Notes: generated from the sequence alone by a model not told the origin. 64,000 nt of DNA from Paenibacillus endoradicis (GCF_024721975.1 NZ_JANQBB010000001.1:248001-312000), one strand, 5' to 3'. Shown: positions 46,607 to 56,242, counted from the first letter of the stretch. Numbers and translations: made by a program.

Positions 46607-47896
46607 GTGAATCCCAAATTCAATAAAAAAATATTAGCTATTGCTGGCATTGTTATCATTCTAACGTTGACATTGATTATTATTAACTCCACGCGGAATG
46701 ATCAAGCAGATAATAATAAAATTGCTAGAAACAACGGTCAACAAGAAGCTGTAAACATTGAAGATGAACCCACTAATGCAGTCATCGAGCCAACGAATGA
46801 GCCCGAGCCTAGCATTACTTCAGAAGTCATAGTGAAAGAAATAGTAGAGCTATCTGTAGAAGAAGATATTCCATCATTGTACGAAGTATATTCGGCGTAT
46901 TTTCCTATTGGGGCAGCGTTGGAACCTTTCCAAACAACTGGACTAAAGGCAGATTTACTTAAAAAGCATGTCAATTGGATTGTTGCTGAAAATGCGATGA
47001 AGCCTGTTTCACTTCAACCTACAGAAGGTAACTTTAATTGGACGCAAGCAGATCAACTTATTGAGTTTGCAAAAGCGAATAATATGGAAGTTCGTTTCCA
47101 CACGTTAGTATGGCATACTCAAGTAGGAGACTGGTTCTTTAAAGATTTGGAAGGCAAGTCGATGGTTGACGAGACAGACACAGATAAGAGAGAGGCAAAC
47201 AAACAGCTCTTACTCGAACGTCTAGCTACGCATGTTCGAACGATCGTTAGTCGTTACAAAGATGATATAAAATCATGGGATGTTGTCAATGAAGTTATTG
47301 AACCAGCTGATCCGGATGGAATGCGCGCTAGTGAATGGTATAAAATAACCGGGACTGATTATATTGAAACCGCTTTTCGCGTTGCACGCGAAGCGGGAGG
47401 TCCTGATATTAAGCTATACATTAACGACTATGGTACAGATGATGTCGTTAAGCGAGACCGTTTATACGAACTAGTCAAAGAAATGATTGAGAAAGATGTA
47501 CCAATTGATGGCGTTGGTCATCAAACTCATATTAATATCGAATGGCCTCCGGTTGGCTCAATTATTGCGTCTATGGAGAAATTTGCAGGATTAGGTCTTG
47601 ATAATCTAGTGACTGAGCTAGATATGAGCTTATATGTATGGAATGATCGCAGTGATTTTGGTGAAGAAATTCCCTATCAGATCGTTGAAAAGCAGGCTGA
47701 CCGCTACGCTGAATTGTTTGAAGCGTTTAAAGAACATAAGGATATTATTGGTGGTGTTGTATTTTGGGGAATTGCAGATGATCATACCTGGCTAAGTACA
47801 TTCCCTATTACTCGTACAGAAGCACCGTTTCTATTCGACAAGCAGCTACATGCAAAACCAGCTTTTTGGGCGTTAGTTGATCCTGCTACAAGATAA
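46607..47896 (+). CDS. Membrane-anchored GH10 endo-xylanase
   Basis: A 429-residue GH10 enzyme. The N-terminus carries a membrane helix (~8-26, ILAIAGIVIILTLTLIII) followed by an acidic, Pro/Thr-rich stalk (~30-85), so the catalytic barrel (~90-425) sits outside, tethered to the membrane. The acid/base is Glu229 in WDVVNEV and the nucleophile Glu337 in VTELDMS; WHTQ and the tryptophan near the end are family-typical. GTG 46607 follows AAAGGTGG; the in-frame GTG at 46595 lies inside that site. It should make xylo-oligosaccharides for the upstream importers. A terminator follows. Confidence 0.95.
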   Translation: MNPKFNKKILAIAGIVIILTLTLIIINSTRNDQADNNKIARNNGQQEAVNIEDEPTNAVIEPTNEPEPSITSEVIVKEIVELSVEEDIPSLYEVYSAYFPIGAALEPFQTTGLKADLLKKHVNWIVAENAMKPVSLQPTEGNFNWTQADQLIEFAKANNMEVRFHTLVWHTQVGDWFFKDLEGKSMVDETDTDKREANKQLLLERLATHVRTIVSRYKDDIKSWDVVNEVIEPADPDGMRASEWYKITGTDYIETAFRVAREAGGPDIKLYINDYGTDDVVKRDRLYELVKEMIEKDVPIDGVGHQTHINIEWPPVGSIIASMEKFAGLGLDNLVTELDMSLYVWNDRSDFGEEIPYQIVEKQADRYAELFEAFKEHKDIIGGVVFWGIADDHTWLSTFPITRTEAPFLFDKQLHAKPAFWALVDPATR

Positions 47897-47914
47897 AAAC
47901 TATACTCAATGATT

Positions 47915-47954
47915 CAAAAAAGCAGCATGTCAGAAGTTGACTGCTGCTTTTTCA
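47915..47954 (+). terminator. Intrinsic terminator after extracellular GH10
   Basis: AAAAAGCAGCA and TGCTGCTTTTT form the stem, extended by GTCA/TGAC inside; the right arm supplies the T-tract. It divides the GH10 gene from the next transcription unit. Confidence 0.85.
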
Positions 47955-48028
47955 ACTTGATGAGATTTTGTAATATGTTACGTTTCGTACCTATAACTAG
48001 GCAGGTATATGTACCTCTTTTCAACAGG

Positions 48029-48057
48029 TTGTTGTTCATATGATCAAACGATATAGT
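48029..48057 (+). promoter_or_regulatory. Candidate sigma-A promoter for the intracellular xylan unit
   Basis: TTGTTG, an exact 17-base spacer and TATAGT lie just upstream of the GH43 ribosome binding site AAAGGAG. Following a terminator, this would start the GH43-GH10-GH43 unit. Confidence 0.45.
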
Positions 48058-48089
48058 TCATTATTATAGGTAAAGGAGTGTTTTGAAAT

Positions 48090-49625
48090 ATGAATTATAA
48101 TAACCCCGTAATCAGTGGATTTCATCCTGATCCTAGCATTTGTAGAAGTGGCGATGATTATTTTCTAGTTACAAGTTCTTTTGAATATTTTCCAGGAGTT
48201 CCCCTTTTACATAGTAAAGATCTAGTGCATTGGGAGCAAATTGGACATTGTCTAACACGTCCAGAGCAACTAGATTTACATCAAGCAAGAAGTTCAGGTG
48301 GAATTTATGCTCCTACGATACGTTATCACAATGGAATGTATTATATGGTAACTACGAATGTTTCAGCTGGTGGAAATTTTTATGTGTATACGGATAATCC
48401 ACGAGGAGAATGGTCAAAACCTATTTATGTAGATCAACCAGGGATTGATCCGGACTTATTTTTCGATGAGGATGGTACCGTATATTTTTCTACGGCGTGG
48501 GGGAATTCAGAGACGGGTACAGGAATTTATCAAAGTCGTATCAATATAGAAGATGGAAATAGATTAACAAATTATACTTTTGTTTGGCAAGGGACAGGGG
48601 GACAATACCCTCAGGCTCCTCATATGTATCGGATTGGAAATTGGTATTATCTTCTTATTTCCGAAGGCGGCACCGAATATGGCCACATGGTTACAATTTC
48701 AAGAAGTACAAAAGCAACGGGCCCTTTTGAAGCGTGTCCTAACAATCCTATTTTGACGCATCGTAGTCAATCAAAAACTATTCATGCTACTGGACATGCA
48801 GATATAGTGCAAACAAGTGAGGGAAGTTGGTGGGCAGTTTTTCTAGCGATTCGTCCAGTTGGTTACCCGAATCGCCATCATCTCGGCAGAGAAACATTTC
48901 TAGCACCTGTAACATGGAGCGAAGATGACTGGCCAATTATAGGTGATAATGGTACGGTCAGTGAAAATGTGTCAGCACAAGGATTAACTCTTCAACCAAA
49001 AATAGAACTTACAATTCGAGATGATTTTAATACTGAAAAACTAGCTTCTCATTGGAATTTATTGCGATTACCGAATCTAGATAAGTATTCATTAAAGAGT
49101 AAGGTAAGCTGTTTGACACTTTATGGGTCTACAGAAACATTGGATGATTGTGGTGCGCCTGCATTTGTTGGTAGAAGGCAACAACACTTTGCATGTGAAG
49201 CATCCGCACAGCTTACATTTAATCCACAGCAAGACGGGGAAGAAGCAGGAATTACTGTATATATGAATGAAAGGTTTCATTATGAACTTGCAGTGAAACG
49301 GATTTCAGGTGAGCGCAAGCTTATTTTCCGTAGAAGGCTCGGTAGCTTATGGAAGATAGAGAATGAGATACCCTTGTCAGCTGAATCCATTGTATTAACA
49401 GTCAGAGCAGATAAGTGGCATTATTACTTTGAAGCTACTATCGATTCTCGAGATACAATTATGTTAGGACAAGGAGAATGTGCAATGCTTGCTACAGAAG
49501 TGGCAGGTGGATTTACTGGAGTACTAATAGCTATGTACGCAACTGGTAATGGAGTAAAATCTACATCTCCTGCTCATTTTGATTGGTTTGATTACGTAGG
49601 AATTGAATCTTTTATAGGAAAATAA
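48090..49625 (+). CDS. GH43 beta-xylosidase (subfamily 11-like), cytoplasmic
   Basis: A 511-residue two-domain GH43: five-bladed propeller (~1-320) and C-terminal beta-sandwich (~325-511). Catalytic residues are the base aspartate in FHPDPS (Asp14/15 region), the pKa-modulating aspartate in GIDPDLFF (~128) and the acid glutamate in ISEGGTEYGH (~187). The pattern PVISGFHPDPSICR and length match the well-studied intracellular beta-xylosidases of Bacillus/Geobacillus. It has no signal peptide and releases xylose from imported xylobiose-size products. AAAGGAG precedes the ATG. Some members also have arabinofuranosidase activity. Confidence 0.95.
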   Translation: MNYNNPVISGFHPDPSICRSGDDYFLVTSSFEYFPGVPLLHSKDLVHWEQIGHCLTRPEQLDLHQARSSGGIYAPTIRYHNGMYYMVTTNVSAGGNFYVYTDNPRGEWSKPIYVDQPGIDPDLFFDEDGTVYFSTAWGNSETGTGIYQSRINIEDGNRLTNYTFVWQGTGGQYPQAPHMYRIGNWYYLLISEGGTEYGHMVTISRSTKATGPFEACPNNPILTHRSQSKTIHATGHADIVQTSEGSWWAVFLAIRPVGYPNRHHLGRETFLAPVTWSEDDWPIIGDNGTVSENVSAQGLTLQPKIELTIRDDFNTEKLASHWNLLRLPNLDKYSLKSKVSCLTLYGSTETLDDCGAPAFVGRRQQHFACEASAQLTFNPQQDGEEAGITVYMNERFHYELAVKRISGERKLIFRRRLGSLWKIENEIPLSAESIVLTVRADKWHYYFEATIDSRDTIMLGQGECAMLATEVAGGFTGVLIAMYATGNGVKSTSPAHFDWFDYVGIESFIGK

Positions 49626-49704
49626 AATTACCGAATCGACATAGGTTGACGGTTTTATTTTCTCGCGAAATAAACAAATAAATATACATAGGAGGAAATT
49701 TATT

Positions 49705-50721
49705 ATGAAAACAGTACAAAATGAAGGAATACCAAAGCTATATGAGGAATTCGTGGAGTATTTTTTAGTTGGGGCAGCAGTTAATAAATTTACGCTTAAT
49801 CATCAAGAGCAACTGTTGAAACAACATTTCAATAGCATCACAGCTGAAAATGAAATGAAGTTTGAAAGTTTGCAGCCTATGGAAGGGCAGTTTCAATTTG
49901 AAGTTGCAGACCAAATGCTAGATTTTGCTAAAAAAAATGATATGGGCGTAAGAGGTCATACGCTCGTATGGCATAATCAAACCCCCGATTGGATGTTCGA
50001 AAAACCTTCAAGTGGCATTGTTGATCGTGCAACATTATTAGAACGAATGAAAGCTCATATTGACACTGTAGTTACTCGCTATAAAGGCAATTTTTATGCA
50101 TGGGACGTAGTTAATGAAGCAGTATCTGATAGCGGTAATGATATATTGCGTTCATCGAAATGGCTTGACATTGTAGGAGAAGAGTTCATAGCAAAAGCGT
50201 TCGAATATGCTCATGCTGCTGATCCTACTGCTCTATTATTCTATAATGATTATAATGAATCTGATGCTATAAAACGAGAAAAAATATATCGTTTAGTGAA
50301 ATCCTTAAAGGAAAAAGATGTACCTATTCATGGAATTGGTATGCAATCACACTGGAATCTTGATCAACCTTCTCTTGACGATATTCGCCAGACGATTGAA
50401 CGCTATGCTAGCTTAGGCGTAACACTTCATATAACTGAAATGGATTTATCGATGTTTCAATTCGATGATCGACGAACCGATTGTACAGTTCCAACTGAAG
50501 TGATGTTAGAAAAACAAGCGCAGCGATATGGACAAGTGTTTAAACTATTTAAGGAATACAGTGAACATATTTCGTCAGTAACATTTTGGGGTGCAGCTGA
50601 TGATTATACTTGGCTAGATCATTTCCCAGTACATAATCGTAAAAATTGGCCATTTCTATTTGATACAGAGCACAAGCCAAAGCAATCATTTTGGAATGTT
50701 ATTAATAGTTCTAAATCTTAA
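49705..50721 (+). CDS. Intracellular GH10 xylanase
   Basis: A 338-residue GH10 barrel with no signal peptide, like the small intracellular xylanases of Geobacillus and Paenibacillus that trim imported xylo-oligosaccharides. Acid/base Glu138 in WDVVNEA and nucleophile Glu245 in HITEMDLS are intact; WHNQTPDW and WGAADDYTWLD are also family-typical. AGGAGG precedes the ATG. It lies between two GH43 genes in the same direction, 30-80 bases apart, making a compact cytoplasmic xylan-processing unit. An AAATAAA/TTTATTT inverted pair in the preceding gap may be regulatory. Confidence 0.95.
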   Translation: MKTVQNEGIPKLYEEFVEYFLVGAAVNKFTLNHQEQLLKQHFNSITAENEMKFESLQPMEGQFQFEVADQMLDFAKKNDMGVRGHTLVWHNQTPDWMFEKPSSGIVDRATLLERMKAHIDTVVTRYKGNFYAWDVVNEAVSDSGNDILRSSKWLDIVGEEFIAKAFEYAHAADPTALLFYNDYNESDAIKREKIYRLVKSLKEKDVPIHGIGMQSHWNLDQPSLDDIRQTIERYASLGVTLHITEMDLSMFQFDDRRTDCTVPTEVMLEKQAQRYGQVFKLFKEYSEHISSVTFWGAADDYTWLDHFPVHNRKNWPFLFDTEHKPKQSFWNVINSSKS

Positions 50722-50751
50722 TCATCAATTTCATAAGGGAGAGATAGTACA

Positions 50752-52287
50752 ATGGATAATACTTTAATTACTAATCCAATCATCTGGGCTGACATACCAG
50801 ATCCTGATATTATTCGAGTAGGTCATCATTATTATATGGTTAGTACAAGTATGCATGTTATGCCCGGTTGTCCTATTATGAAGTCGCAAGATTTGTTGAA
50901 TTGGGAGATCCTTAATTACGTCTATGATAGCTTCGAGAATAATGACGCTCATAATATGGTAGATGGTAAAAATATCTATGGTCAAGGCTCTTGGGCAGCT
51001 AGTTTACGCCAACACAATGGACTGTTTTATGTATGTTTTTCTAGCAATGACATGAATCAGTTTTATACGTACACGACGGATGATATTGACAATGGAAATT
51101 GGCAACGCTCAGTAATCAATGGCTTATTCCATGACCCAAGCTTACTATTTGAGGAGGATAGAGTATTTGTTATATACGGAAACGGCGGTATTTATATTGC
51201 CGAATTAACAGCAGATGCAACTGCGGTGAAAGAAGGCGGGATTGTTCAGTTACTATTAGAAACTGAAAGTGAGGGTATTGGTTTACGATGTGAAGGATGT
51301 CATGCATATCGAATAGATGGAATGTACTATCTATTCTTTATTGAATGGCCGACAGTAGGCAATAAGCGTCGTAGCCAAGTATGTTATCGTTCCTCCGAGC
51401 TTCTTGGGCCTTATGAACGGAAGATCATTTTGGATGATGATATGGGCTATTATAATAAAGGGATTGCCCAAGGTGGTATAATTGAAACAGCAGATCATAA
51501 GTGGTATACGCTTTTATTTCAAGATCATGATGCAGTTGGAAGAATACCTGTATTGCAGCCTATGGAATGGCTTGATGGCTGGCCGATAGTCGGTGTAGAG
51601 GGTAAAGCTTCGGAAAAGTTTGCTACAAATTTCCCTAATACACCATGTAAACCAATTGTAATTAGTGATGAATTCGATTATGAAGAGAATCAATTAATAT
51701 TGAATTGGCAATGGAATCATAACCCGAACAATCAGTTATGGTCAGTGACCGAGCGAGACAGTCATCTACGCTTAACGACTGGCAATATTGTAGATAGTGT
51801 GCTCAAAGCACGTAATACGCTGACACAGCGTACGGAAGGTCCAGCATGTGTAGCAACGACTGTGATGGATATTTCGTATATGAACCTTGGCGATCATGCT
51901 GGATTGATTGCCTTACAAAGTCTTTTTGGTACTGTTGGTGTTAAAGTAGACAGCAATGGTGATAGAGTTGTCGTGATGAGCGTGAACGATGGTCTTGGTA
52001 TGGAAACAGTGGTTGAATCGGTGCCATATGCCCCTAGTATTATCTATTTAAAAATTGAATTTAATTATGAAAATAGTATTGATATTGCAAAATTTTATTA
52101 CGCTTCAAAAGATGGTCAATGGATAGAAATTGGACGTCCGTTGGAGATGAAATATACATTAGATCATTTTATGGGCTATCGAATAGGTATATTTAATTAC
52201 GCAAGTCTAGAGACTAATGGTTACGTTGATGTTGATTATTTCCACTATATGAAGTTAATTCATGGAACATATCAACTTATGAGATAG
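50752..52287 (+). CDS. GH43 xylosidase/arabinofuranosidase with GH43_C2 domain, cytoplasmic
   Basis: A 511-residue protein: GH43 propeller (~1-300; ADIPDPDIIRV, FHDPSLLF, RCEGCHAYRI hold the acidic triad) and GH43_C2 beta-sandwich (~305-505, ISDEFDYEENQLILNWQWNHNPNNQLWS). It is clearly related to the first GH43 and C2 parts of the giant protein at 29.5-33.2 kb, but lacks a signal peptide and the inserted segment, so it appears to be its intracellular counterpart. GGGAGAG precedes the ATG. Substrate (beta-xylose or alpha-arabinofuranose) cannot be fixed from sequence. Confidence 0.93.
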   Translation: MDNTLITNPIIWADIPDPDIIRVGHHYYMVSTSMHVMPGCPIMKSQDLLNWEILNYVYDSFENNDAHNMVDGKNIYGQGSWAASLRQHNGLFYVCFSSNDMNQFYTYTTDDIDNGNWQRSVINGLFHDPSLLFEEDRVFVIYGNGGIYIAELTADATAVKEGGIVQLLLETESEGIGLRCEGCHAYRIDGMYYLFFIEWPTVGNKRRSQVCYRSSELLGPYERKIILDDDMGYYNKGIAQGGIIETADHKWYTLLFQDHDAVGRIPVLQPMEWLDGWPIVGVEGKASEKFATNFPNTPCKPIVISDEFDYEENQLILNWQWNHNPNNQLWSVTERDSHLRLTTGNIVDSVLKARNTLTQRTEGPACVATTVMDISYMNLGDHAGLIALQSLFGTVGVKVDSNGDRVVVMSVNDGLGMETVVESVPYAPSIIYLKIEFNYENSIDIAKFYYASKDGQWIEIGRPLEMKYTLDHFMGYRIGIFNYASLETNGYVDVDYFHYMKLIHGTYQLMR

Positions 52288-52324
52288 CAACAAAAAACAC
52301 CAGATATCTGGTGTTTTTTGTTGC
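52287..52324. terminator. Bidirectional terminator, perfect 38-base palindrome
   Basis: GCAACAAAAAACACCAGAT is followed directly by its exact complement. Each arm has an A- or T-rich part, giving a T-tract in both directions; it separates the convergent GH43 and regulator genes and overlaps the GH43 stop by one base. Confidence 0.88.
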
Positions 52325-52329
52325 GGTAA

Positions 52330-53100
52330 TTAATTTGCTTGAGAATAATCATATTTCTTTCGATATTCATTGGAGCTTAAGCCAGTATATTGTTTGAACT
52401 TTTTATAAAACCAGTCAATCTCGGTATAGCCTACCTCATTAGCAATTTCATATATTTTCATATCTGTTTTTTTGAGTAATACTTTGGCTTTTTCCATTCT
52501 TTGTTGTAGTAAATACGCATTGAAAGACATGTTTTCATGCAATCTAAATTTTTGTCCTAAATAGGCACAGTTAAAATGTAGTATGCTCGATATCTTTTTC
52601 AATGTAATGTTTTGATGCATATCATTCTGTACATAATGTTTAACGGTTTCGATAATAGAGATAGACGGTTCGTTTTTCTTGACTGCTACTGTAGAAGTTG
52701 GGCCATCATTCGGTTCATATGAAGAATTAATAGTAAGCGCTTTCTTAACGGCCAACAAACTTGTTTTCAAAGTACCCTCTCGCATTGGTTCGGTTAAATA
52801 ATCGTTGATCTGATACGTCAATGCTTTTCTAGCAAGTTGGAAATCATCTTTTCCACCTATAAGAATAATTGGGATACGACTTTTACTTCGTATTTTTTTG
52901 CATAGTAATATTCCAGTTGTGTTGTAACCTTTAATATTTATAACAATGAGTGAGAAACGATGATTCTCAATTAATTGAGTAACATTATGATATTGATTGG
53001 TTTGATTGGTAACCTTAAAATTAATGTCTAATCGCTTAATTAGCTTTGTTGTTTGATGGAGTGTAAAATCGTTAGGATCAACAAGCAGTACATTATACAT
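52330..53100 (-). CDS. YesN-like AraC regulator with degenerate receiver domain
   Basis: A 256-residue regulator: N-terminal receiver-like domain (~1-120) and C-terminal AraC double helix-turn-helix (~150-250, AYLGQKFRLHENMSFNAYLLQQRMEKAKVLL; VGYTEIDWFYKKFKQYTGLSSNEYRKKY). The usual phospho-acceptor aspartate is replaced by Asn55 (IVINIKGYNTTG) and the conserved Lys-Pro by Glu-Pro (YLTEPM), so it probably is not phosphorylated normally. AAGGGGGAAAG precedes the ATG. It is convergent with the xylan unit and has no kinase partner beside it. A cre-like match lies inside the gene and a weaker one upstream. Confidence 0.92.
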   Translation of the reverse strand: MYNVLLVDPNDFTLHQTTKLIKRLDINFKVTNQTNQYHNVTQLIENHRFSLIVINIKGYNTTGILLCKKIRSKSRIPIILIGGKDDFQLARKALTYQINDYLTEPMREGTLKTSLLAVKKALTINSSYEPNDGPTSTVAVKKNEPSISIIETVKHYVQNDMHQNITLKKISSILHFNCAYLGQKFRLHENMSFNAYLLQQRMEKAKVLLKKTDMKIYEIANEVGYTEIDWFYKKFKQYTGLSSNEYRKKYDYSQAN

Positions 53101-53510
53101 GGAACTTTCCCCCTTAGCAGTATAAGCTATGTTGAAGAATAATTGTATACGCTTTAATTATGGGGAATCACTGGGTTGTTAACAATGTGCAATTCTTTGC
53201 TCTTGTTGCATTCTTTTACTAATTGAAAAAATATATTTAATATAATATGAATATTTTAGTTTAGAGGTTTGAGTTGCAAATATGAAGAGGGTATCGATTA
53301 TGTGGGACTCATATACAATACAATTAATTGATCTTCTAAAATATGAATTATTGGAAGTGAATATATAACATACTGGAAATCGATTCGTAATGTGAATAGT
53401 AAGAGGAAACGAAGGTACTACTTCTATCGATCTCATAATATAACAATCTAATATTTTTTTATGACATTCATGTAACATTCGTGTTTTACAATACATGATG
53501 AGGTGAGGAA
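53101..53510. other. Divergent intergenic region
   Basis: About 410 AT-rich bases between the divergent regulator and the broken GH5 gene. A weak cre-like sequence TGTATACGCTTTAA (53144-53157, 12 of 14) lies near the regulator start. No gene or clear hairpin is seen; a ribosome binding site GAGGTGAGG is present at the far end before 53511. Confidence 0.4.
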
Positions 53511-54463
53511 ATGAGAAAAATCAAGTTCGTTTTTCTAGAAATATCTTTCCACTAATATTAATTTTACTTCTAGTATTGGTGGCAGGATGTTCAGTGAAGG
53601 AGGAAGTAAACAAACTACCGAATAAAGAAGACAACTCATTATCAAATAAGGAAGAAGCTTTAGGTAAGATTTCATTTTGGGATGAACAGAAAAAAGGTAC
53701 TAATTTTATCAATTCGAAATCTATTCCAGAAAATTATAGTGAAGCTAATAAAGAAAATATTGAATTTATCCGCTTAGCTCCGGATAAATGGGCTAAGGAT
53801 AGAGATTTTTTATTCAATGATAAGCCGGATTCAAATCCGAAAAAAGATTTTTTAATTGGTAATGCAGATCAATATGAAGGTATTGTAGAAGAAGATTTTG
53901 CTGCATTGAAAGCAGACTTGGATGCAGCTTATGAACGAGGTTCAAAAGTAGTATTAACAGTTTTAAGTCTGCGAGGAGATCGTTGGAGACAATTTAATAA
54001 TTTCAAGAACGATGATCCAATTTGGCAGAATTTTAGTTATCATGAACAATCTGCACAGTTTTGGAGTGACCTTGCTACTAGATTGAAGGATCATCCAGCT
54101 GTAGTTGGATATAATCTAGTGAATGAACTACACCCAGAAACAGCGACAGGATTTAAAGATTTTTAGACACAGGATTATAGCGAGTGGTATAGCAATGTTG
54201 AAAATACAGCAGCTGATTTAAATAAATTGTATGAAACGATAGTAGAAGCGATTCGCTTGGTAGATAAAGATACACCGATTATTGTTAATTCAGGATTATA
54301 TGCAACTCCATGGGCATTTGAGTTTTTGAAACCAATCAACGATGATAATGTTCTGTATGCATTTCATATGTATGAGCCGTATGAAATGACCAGTCAAAAT
54401 CGCAAAAAAGGATTCGCGTATGAGTTTATTCTATTTACGGTTGTATTAGGATTATTATATTAG
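53511..54463 (+). pseudogene. Broken GH5-like secreted lipoprotein glycosidase gene
   Basis: The gene starts well: GAGGTGAGGAA then ATG 53511 encoding MRKIKFVF, but a frame change in a T-run (~53531) separates it from the rest of the signal peptide and lipobox (LLVLVAGCS, frame of 53576). The GH5-like body follows (ENIEFIRLAPDKW; VVLTVLSLRGDRWRQF; VVGYNLVNELHPE with acid/base-like Glu). An in-frame TAG at 54164-54166 interrupts it; the same frame resumes (TQDYSEWYSN ... YAFHMYEPYEMTSQ) and then ends at 54463 before the expected second catalytic glutamate. Three lesions indicate a dead gene, formerly a cellulase/mannanase-type or related enzyme. Confidence 0.85.
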
Positions 54464-54587
54464 ATGAAAGAGATTTATTGACAAAACAATAGATTTAGTA
54501 ATAATATCTTTTACGAAAAATAAGTTTACATTTCATAAAATTTATATCGTGTTGTTTAATCGCTATAATTATAAAGGAGCTGAGAAA

Positions 54588-55241
54588 ATGGAAATTTCAA
54601 ATGGAGTTCACATACTTGAACTTGACTTTTACGGGAGTACAATCAACCCAACCCTTTTGTGGGATCAAGAAATGGCCGTTTTAATAGACACAGGATTCAC
54701 TGGGCAGATTGAAGATTTGAAACTAGCTATGAAGAAGGTAGGAGTGTCACTTAATAATGTGAAAATTGTGATCTTGACACATCAGGATATAGATCATATA
54801 GGATGTCTACCTGAGATTTTGGGAGAGTGTGGTAACCAAGTTCAAGTATTTGCGCACGAACTGGATAAGCCATATATCCAAGGTGAATTACCACTTTTAA
54901 AAGATGGACACATCATAGATCCTCCTAAGGGCAGAGTGGACAAAACATTAATAGATGGTGAGGAAATTGATGTTTGCGGTGGAATTAGAGTCATTCACAC
55001 GCCTGGGCACACCCCCGGTCATATCAGCCTATATTTGAAAAAAAGTAAAACTCTAATTGCTGGGGATTCGATGTATAGTGTAAACGGAATACTCGGAGGA
55101 ATTCATGAGCCAACAACACCCGATATAGAGGAAGCTCGGCTTTCCTTGAAAAAGTATTTGGATCTAGATATTGAATCCGTAATTTGTTATCACGGAGGAA
55201 TAAGCAAGGGGAAAATTAATGACCAAATTAGAGCATTATAG
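54588..55241 (+). CDS. MBL-fold metallo-hydrolase
   Basis: A 217-residue single-domain metallo-beta-lactamase-fold hydrolase. The metal motif reads THQDIDHIG (65-70), where the second histidine of HxHxDH is aspartate; HTPGHTPGHI (~136) and AGDSMY (~159) supply the next ligands, with a histidine in CYHGG (~204). The substrate is unknown; related proteins cleave thioesters, lactones or similar. ATG 54588 follows AAAGGAG; an upstream start in frame lacks a site. It is a single-gene unit closed by a hairpin, with no visible link to xylan. Confidence 0.9.
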   Translation: MEISNGVHILELDFYGSTINPTLLWDQEMAVLIDTGFTGQIEDLKLAMKKVGVSLNNVKIVILTHQDIDHIGCLPEILGECGNQVQVFAHELDKPYIQGELPLLKDGHIIDPPKGRVDKTLIDGEEIDVCGGIRVIHTPGHTPGHISLYLKKSKTLIAGDSMYSVNGILGGIHEPTTPDIEEARLSLKKYLDLDIESVICYHGGISKGKINDQIRAL

Positions 55242-55261
55242 ATCTAATACATAATTATGAA

Positions 55262-55331
55262 ATAAACCACTAGACATACAGCATTATGCATCTTCACTTA
55301 TGCATGATGTGTTTCTGGTGGTTTATATTTT
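55262..55331. terminator. Terminator between convergent MBL and PhzF genes
   Basis: ATAAACCACTAGA pairs with TCTGGTGGTTTAT, and an inner GCATTATGCAT/ATGCATGATG segment extends the stem; TATTTTT follows on the plus strand. A-rich sequence on the other side may let it work for both genes. Confidence 0.7.
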
Positions 55332-55378
55332 TGCTTAATCTCTCGTCATCTTATGTTCTAACTTTTGTGAAATCGTCC

Positions 55379-56242
55379 TCACTTGGTGCTTAACATTCCT
55401 TCGATACAACTAACTGCATAACCACCGATTAAGATTTTTCCATTATTCTGAAACCGAACTTCGACCCTCCCATTTCGTCCTACACTATAGCCTTGACTAG
55501 CAATATAGTTCGATTCTTTTATAAGTTCAAGTTTTTTTATGAGTGTTGCCACGCATCCATTACCGCTTCCACACACTGGGTCTTCATCTATTCCTTCGGT
55601 AGGGGCGAATGACCGCACTTCAAGATTAGACGTTGTATTTCCAAAATCTAACCCAAATATCGTAACACCAGTTACCCCTGACGGAATCAAAGTAGATAGC
55701 TTCGCCATGTCAGGCCGAAGGCTTCGTACCTCATGTGCATTAGTTAGTTGTAGCGTAATCCATACGGCTCCCACATCAATCGTGGCACTTGCTTTCACGC
55801 TATGTGAAGGGACTCCCAAAGCAATAGCAAGTTCAACTAATTCAGCAGAATGTATGTGCTGTACATTAGGCTCAGGCAATGTAAGAAATAGTTTATCTTC
55901 ATCTATTAAAATTGATACTAATCCGACCCCACATTCCTGTATTAAGTATCCTTCTGTCTTTGGTTTATTGCCATGTTGAAGTACAGCAAATGCCGACCCT
56001 ATAGTAGGGTGCCCTGCAAAAGGAAGTTCACTGTTTGGAGTGAAAATACGCAATTTATAGTCAGCCCGTGGGTCTGTTGGAGTGCATACAAAGGTGGTTT
56101 CAGATAGATTCGTCCAATTTGCAATAGCCTGCATCTCCTTAGTTGACAGTTCATTTCCATCGAGAACTACTGCAACAGGGTTTCCCTTAAATGGAACATT
56201 AGTAAATACATCTATTTGTTGAAATGGAACTTGGTGATTCAT
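55379..56242 (-). CDS. PhzF-family isomerase/epimerase
   Basis: A 287-residue PhzF-type protein with the diaminopimelate-epimerase fold in two halves. The catalytic glutamate is Glu48 in NLSETTF; GHPTIGSA (~77) and DPVCGSGNGCVATL (~220) are the paired substrate-binding loops. Members isomerise small carboxylic acids; apart from phenazine biosynthesis most have unknown substrates, and no phenazine genes are present here. AGGGGAG precedes the ATG. It is followed on the same strand by nothing, and preceded by the EamA exporter gene 74 bases away, so the two may share a transcript. Confidence 0.92.
   Translation of the reverse strand: MNHQVPFQQIDVFTNVPFKGNPVAVVLDGNELSTKEMQAIANWTNLSETTFVCTPTDPRADYKLRIFTPNSELPFAGHPTIGSAFAVLQHGNKPKTEGYLIQECGVGLVSILIDEDKLFLTLPEPNVQHIHSAELVELAIALGVPSHSVKASATIDVGAVWITLQLTNAHEVRSLRPDMAKLSTLIPSGVTGVTIFGLDFGNTTSNLEVRSFAPTEGIDEDPVCGSGNGCVATLIKKLELIKESNYIASQGYSVGRNGRVEVRFQNNGKILIGGYAVSCIEGMLSTK

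Noticed and set aside
52732..52745. Strong cre-like match AGTAAGCGCTTTCT
   Set aside because: It lies well inside the degenerate-receiver regulator gene, where an AT-rich genome gives chance matches; not listed as a site.
53179..53496. Minus-strand 105-codon frame upstream of the GH5 pseudogene
   Set aside because: No ribosome binding site, low-complexity composition and no recognisable motif; it covers the promoter region.
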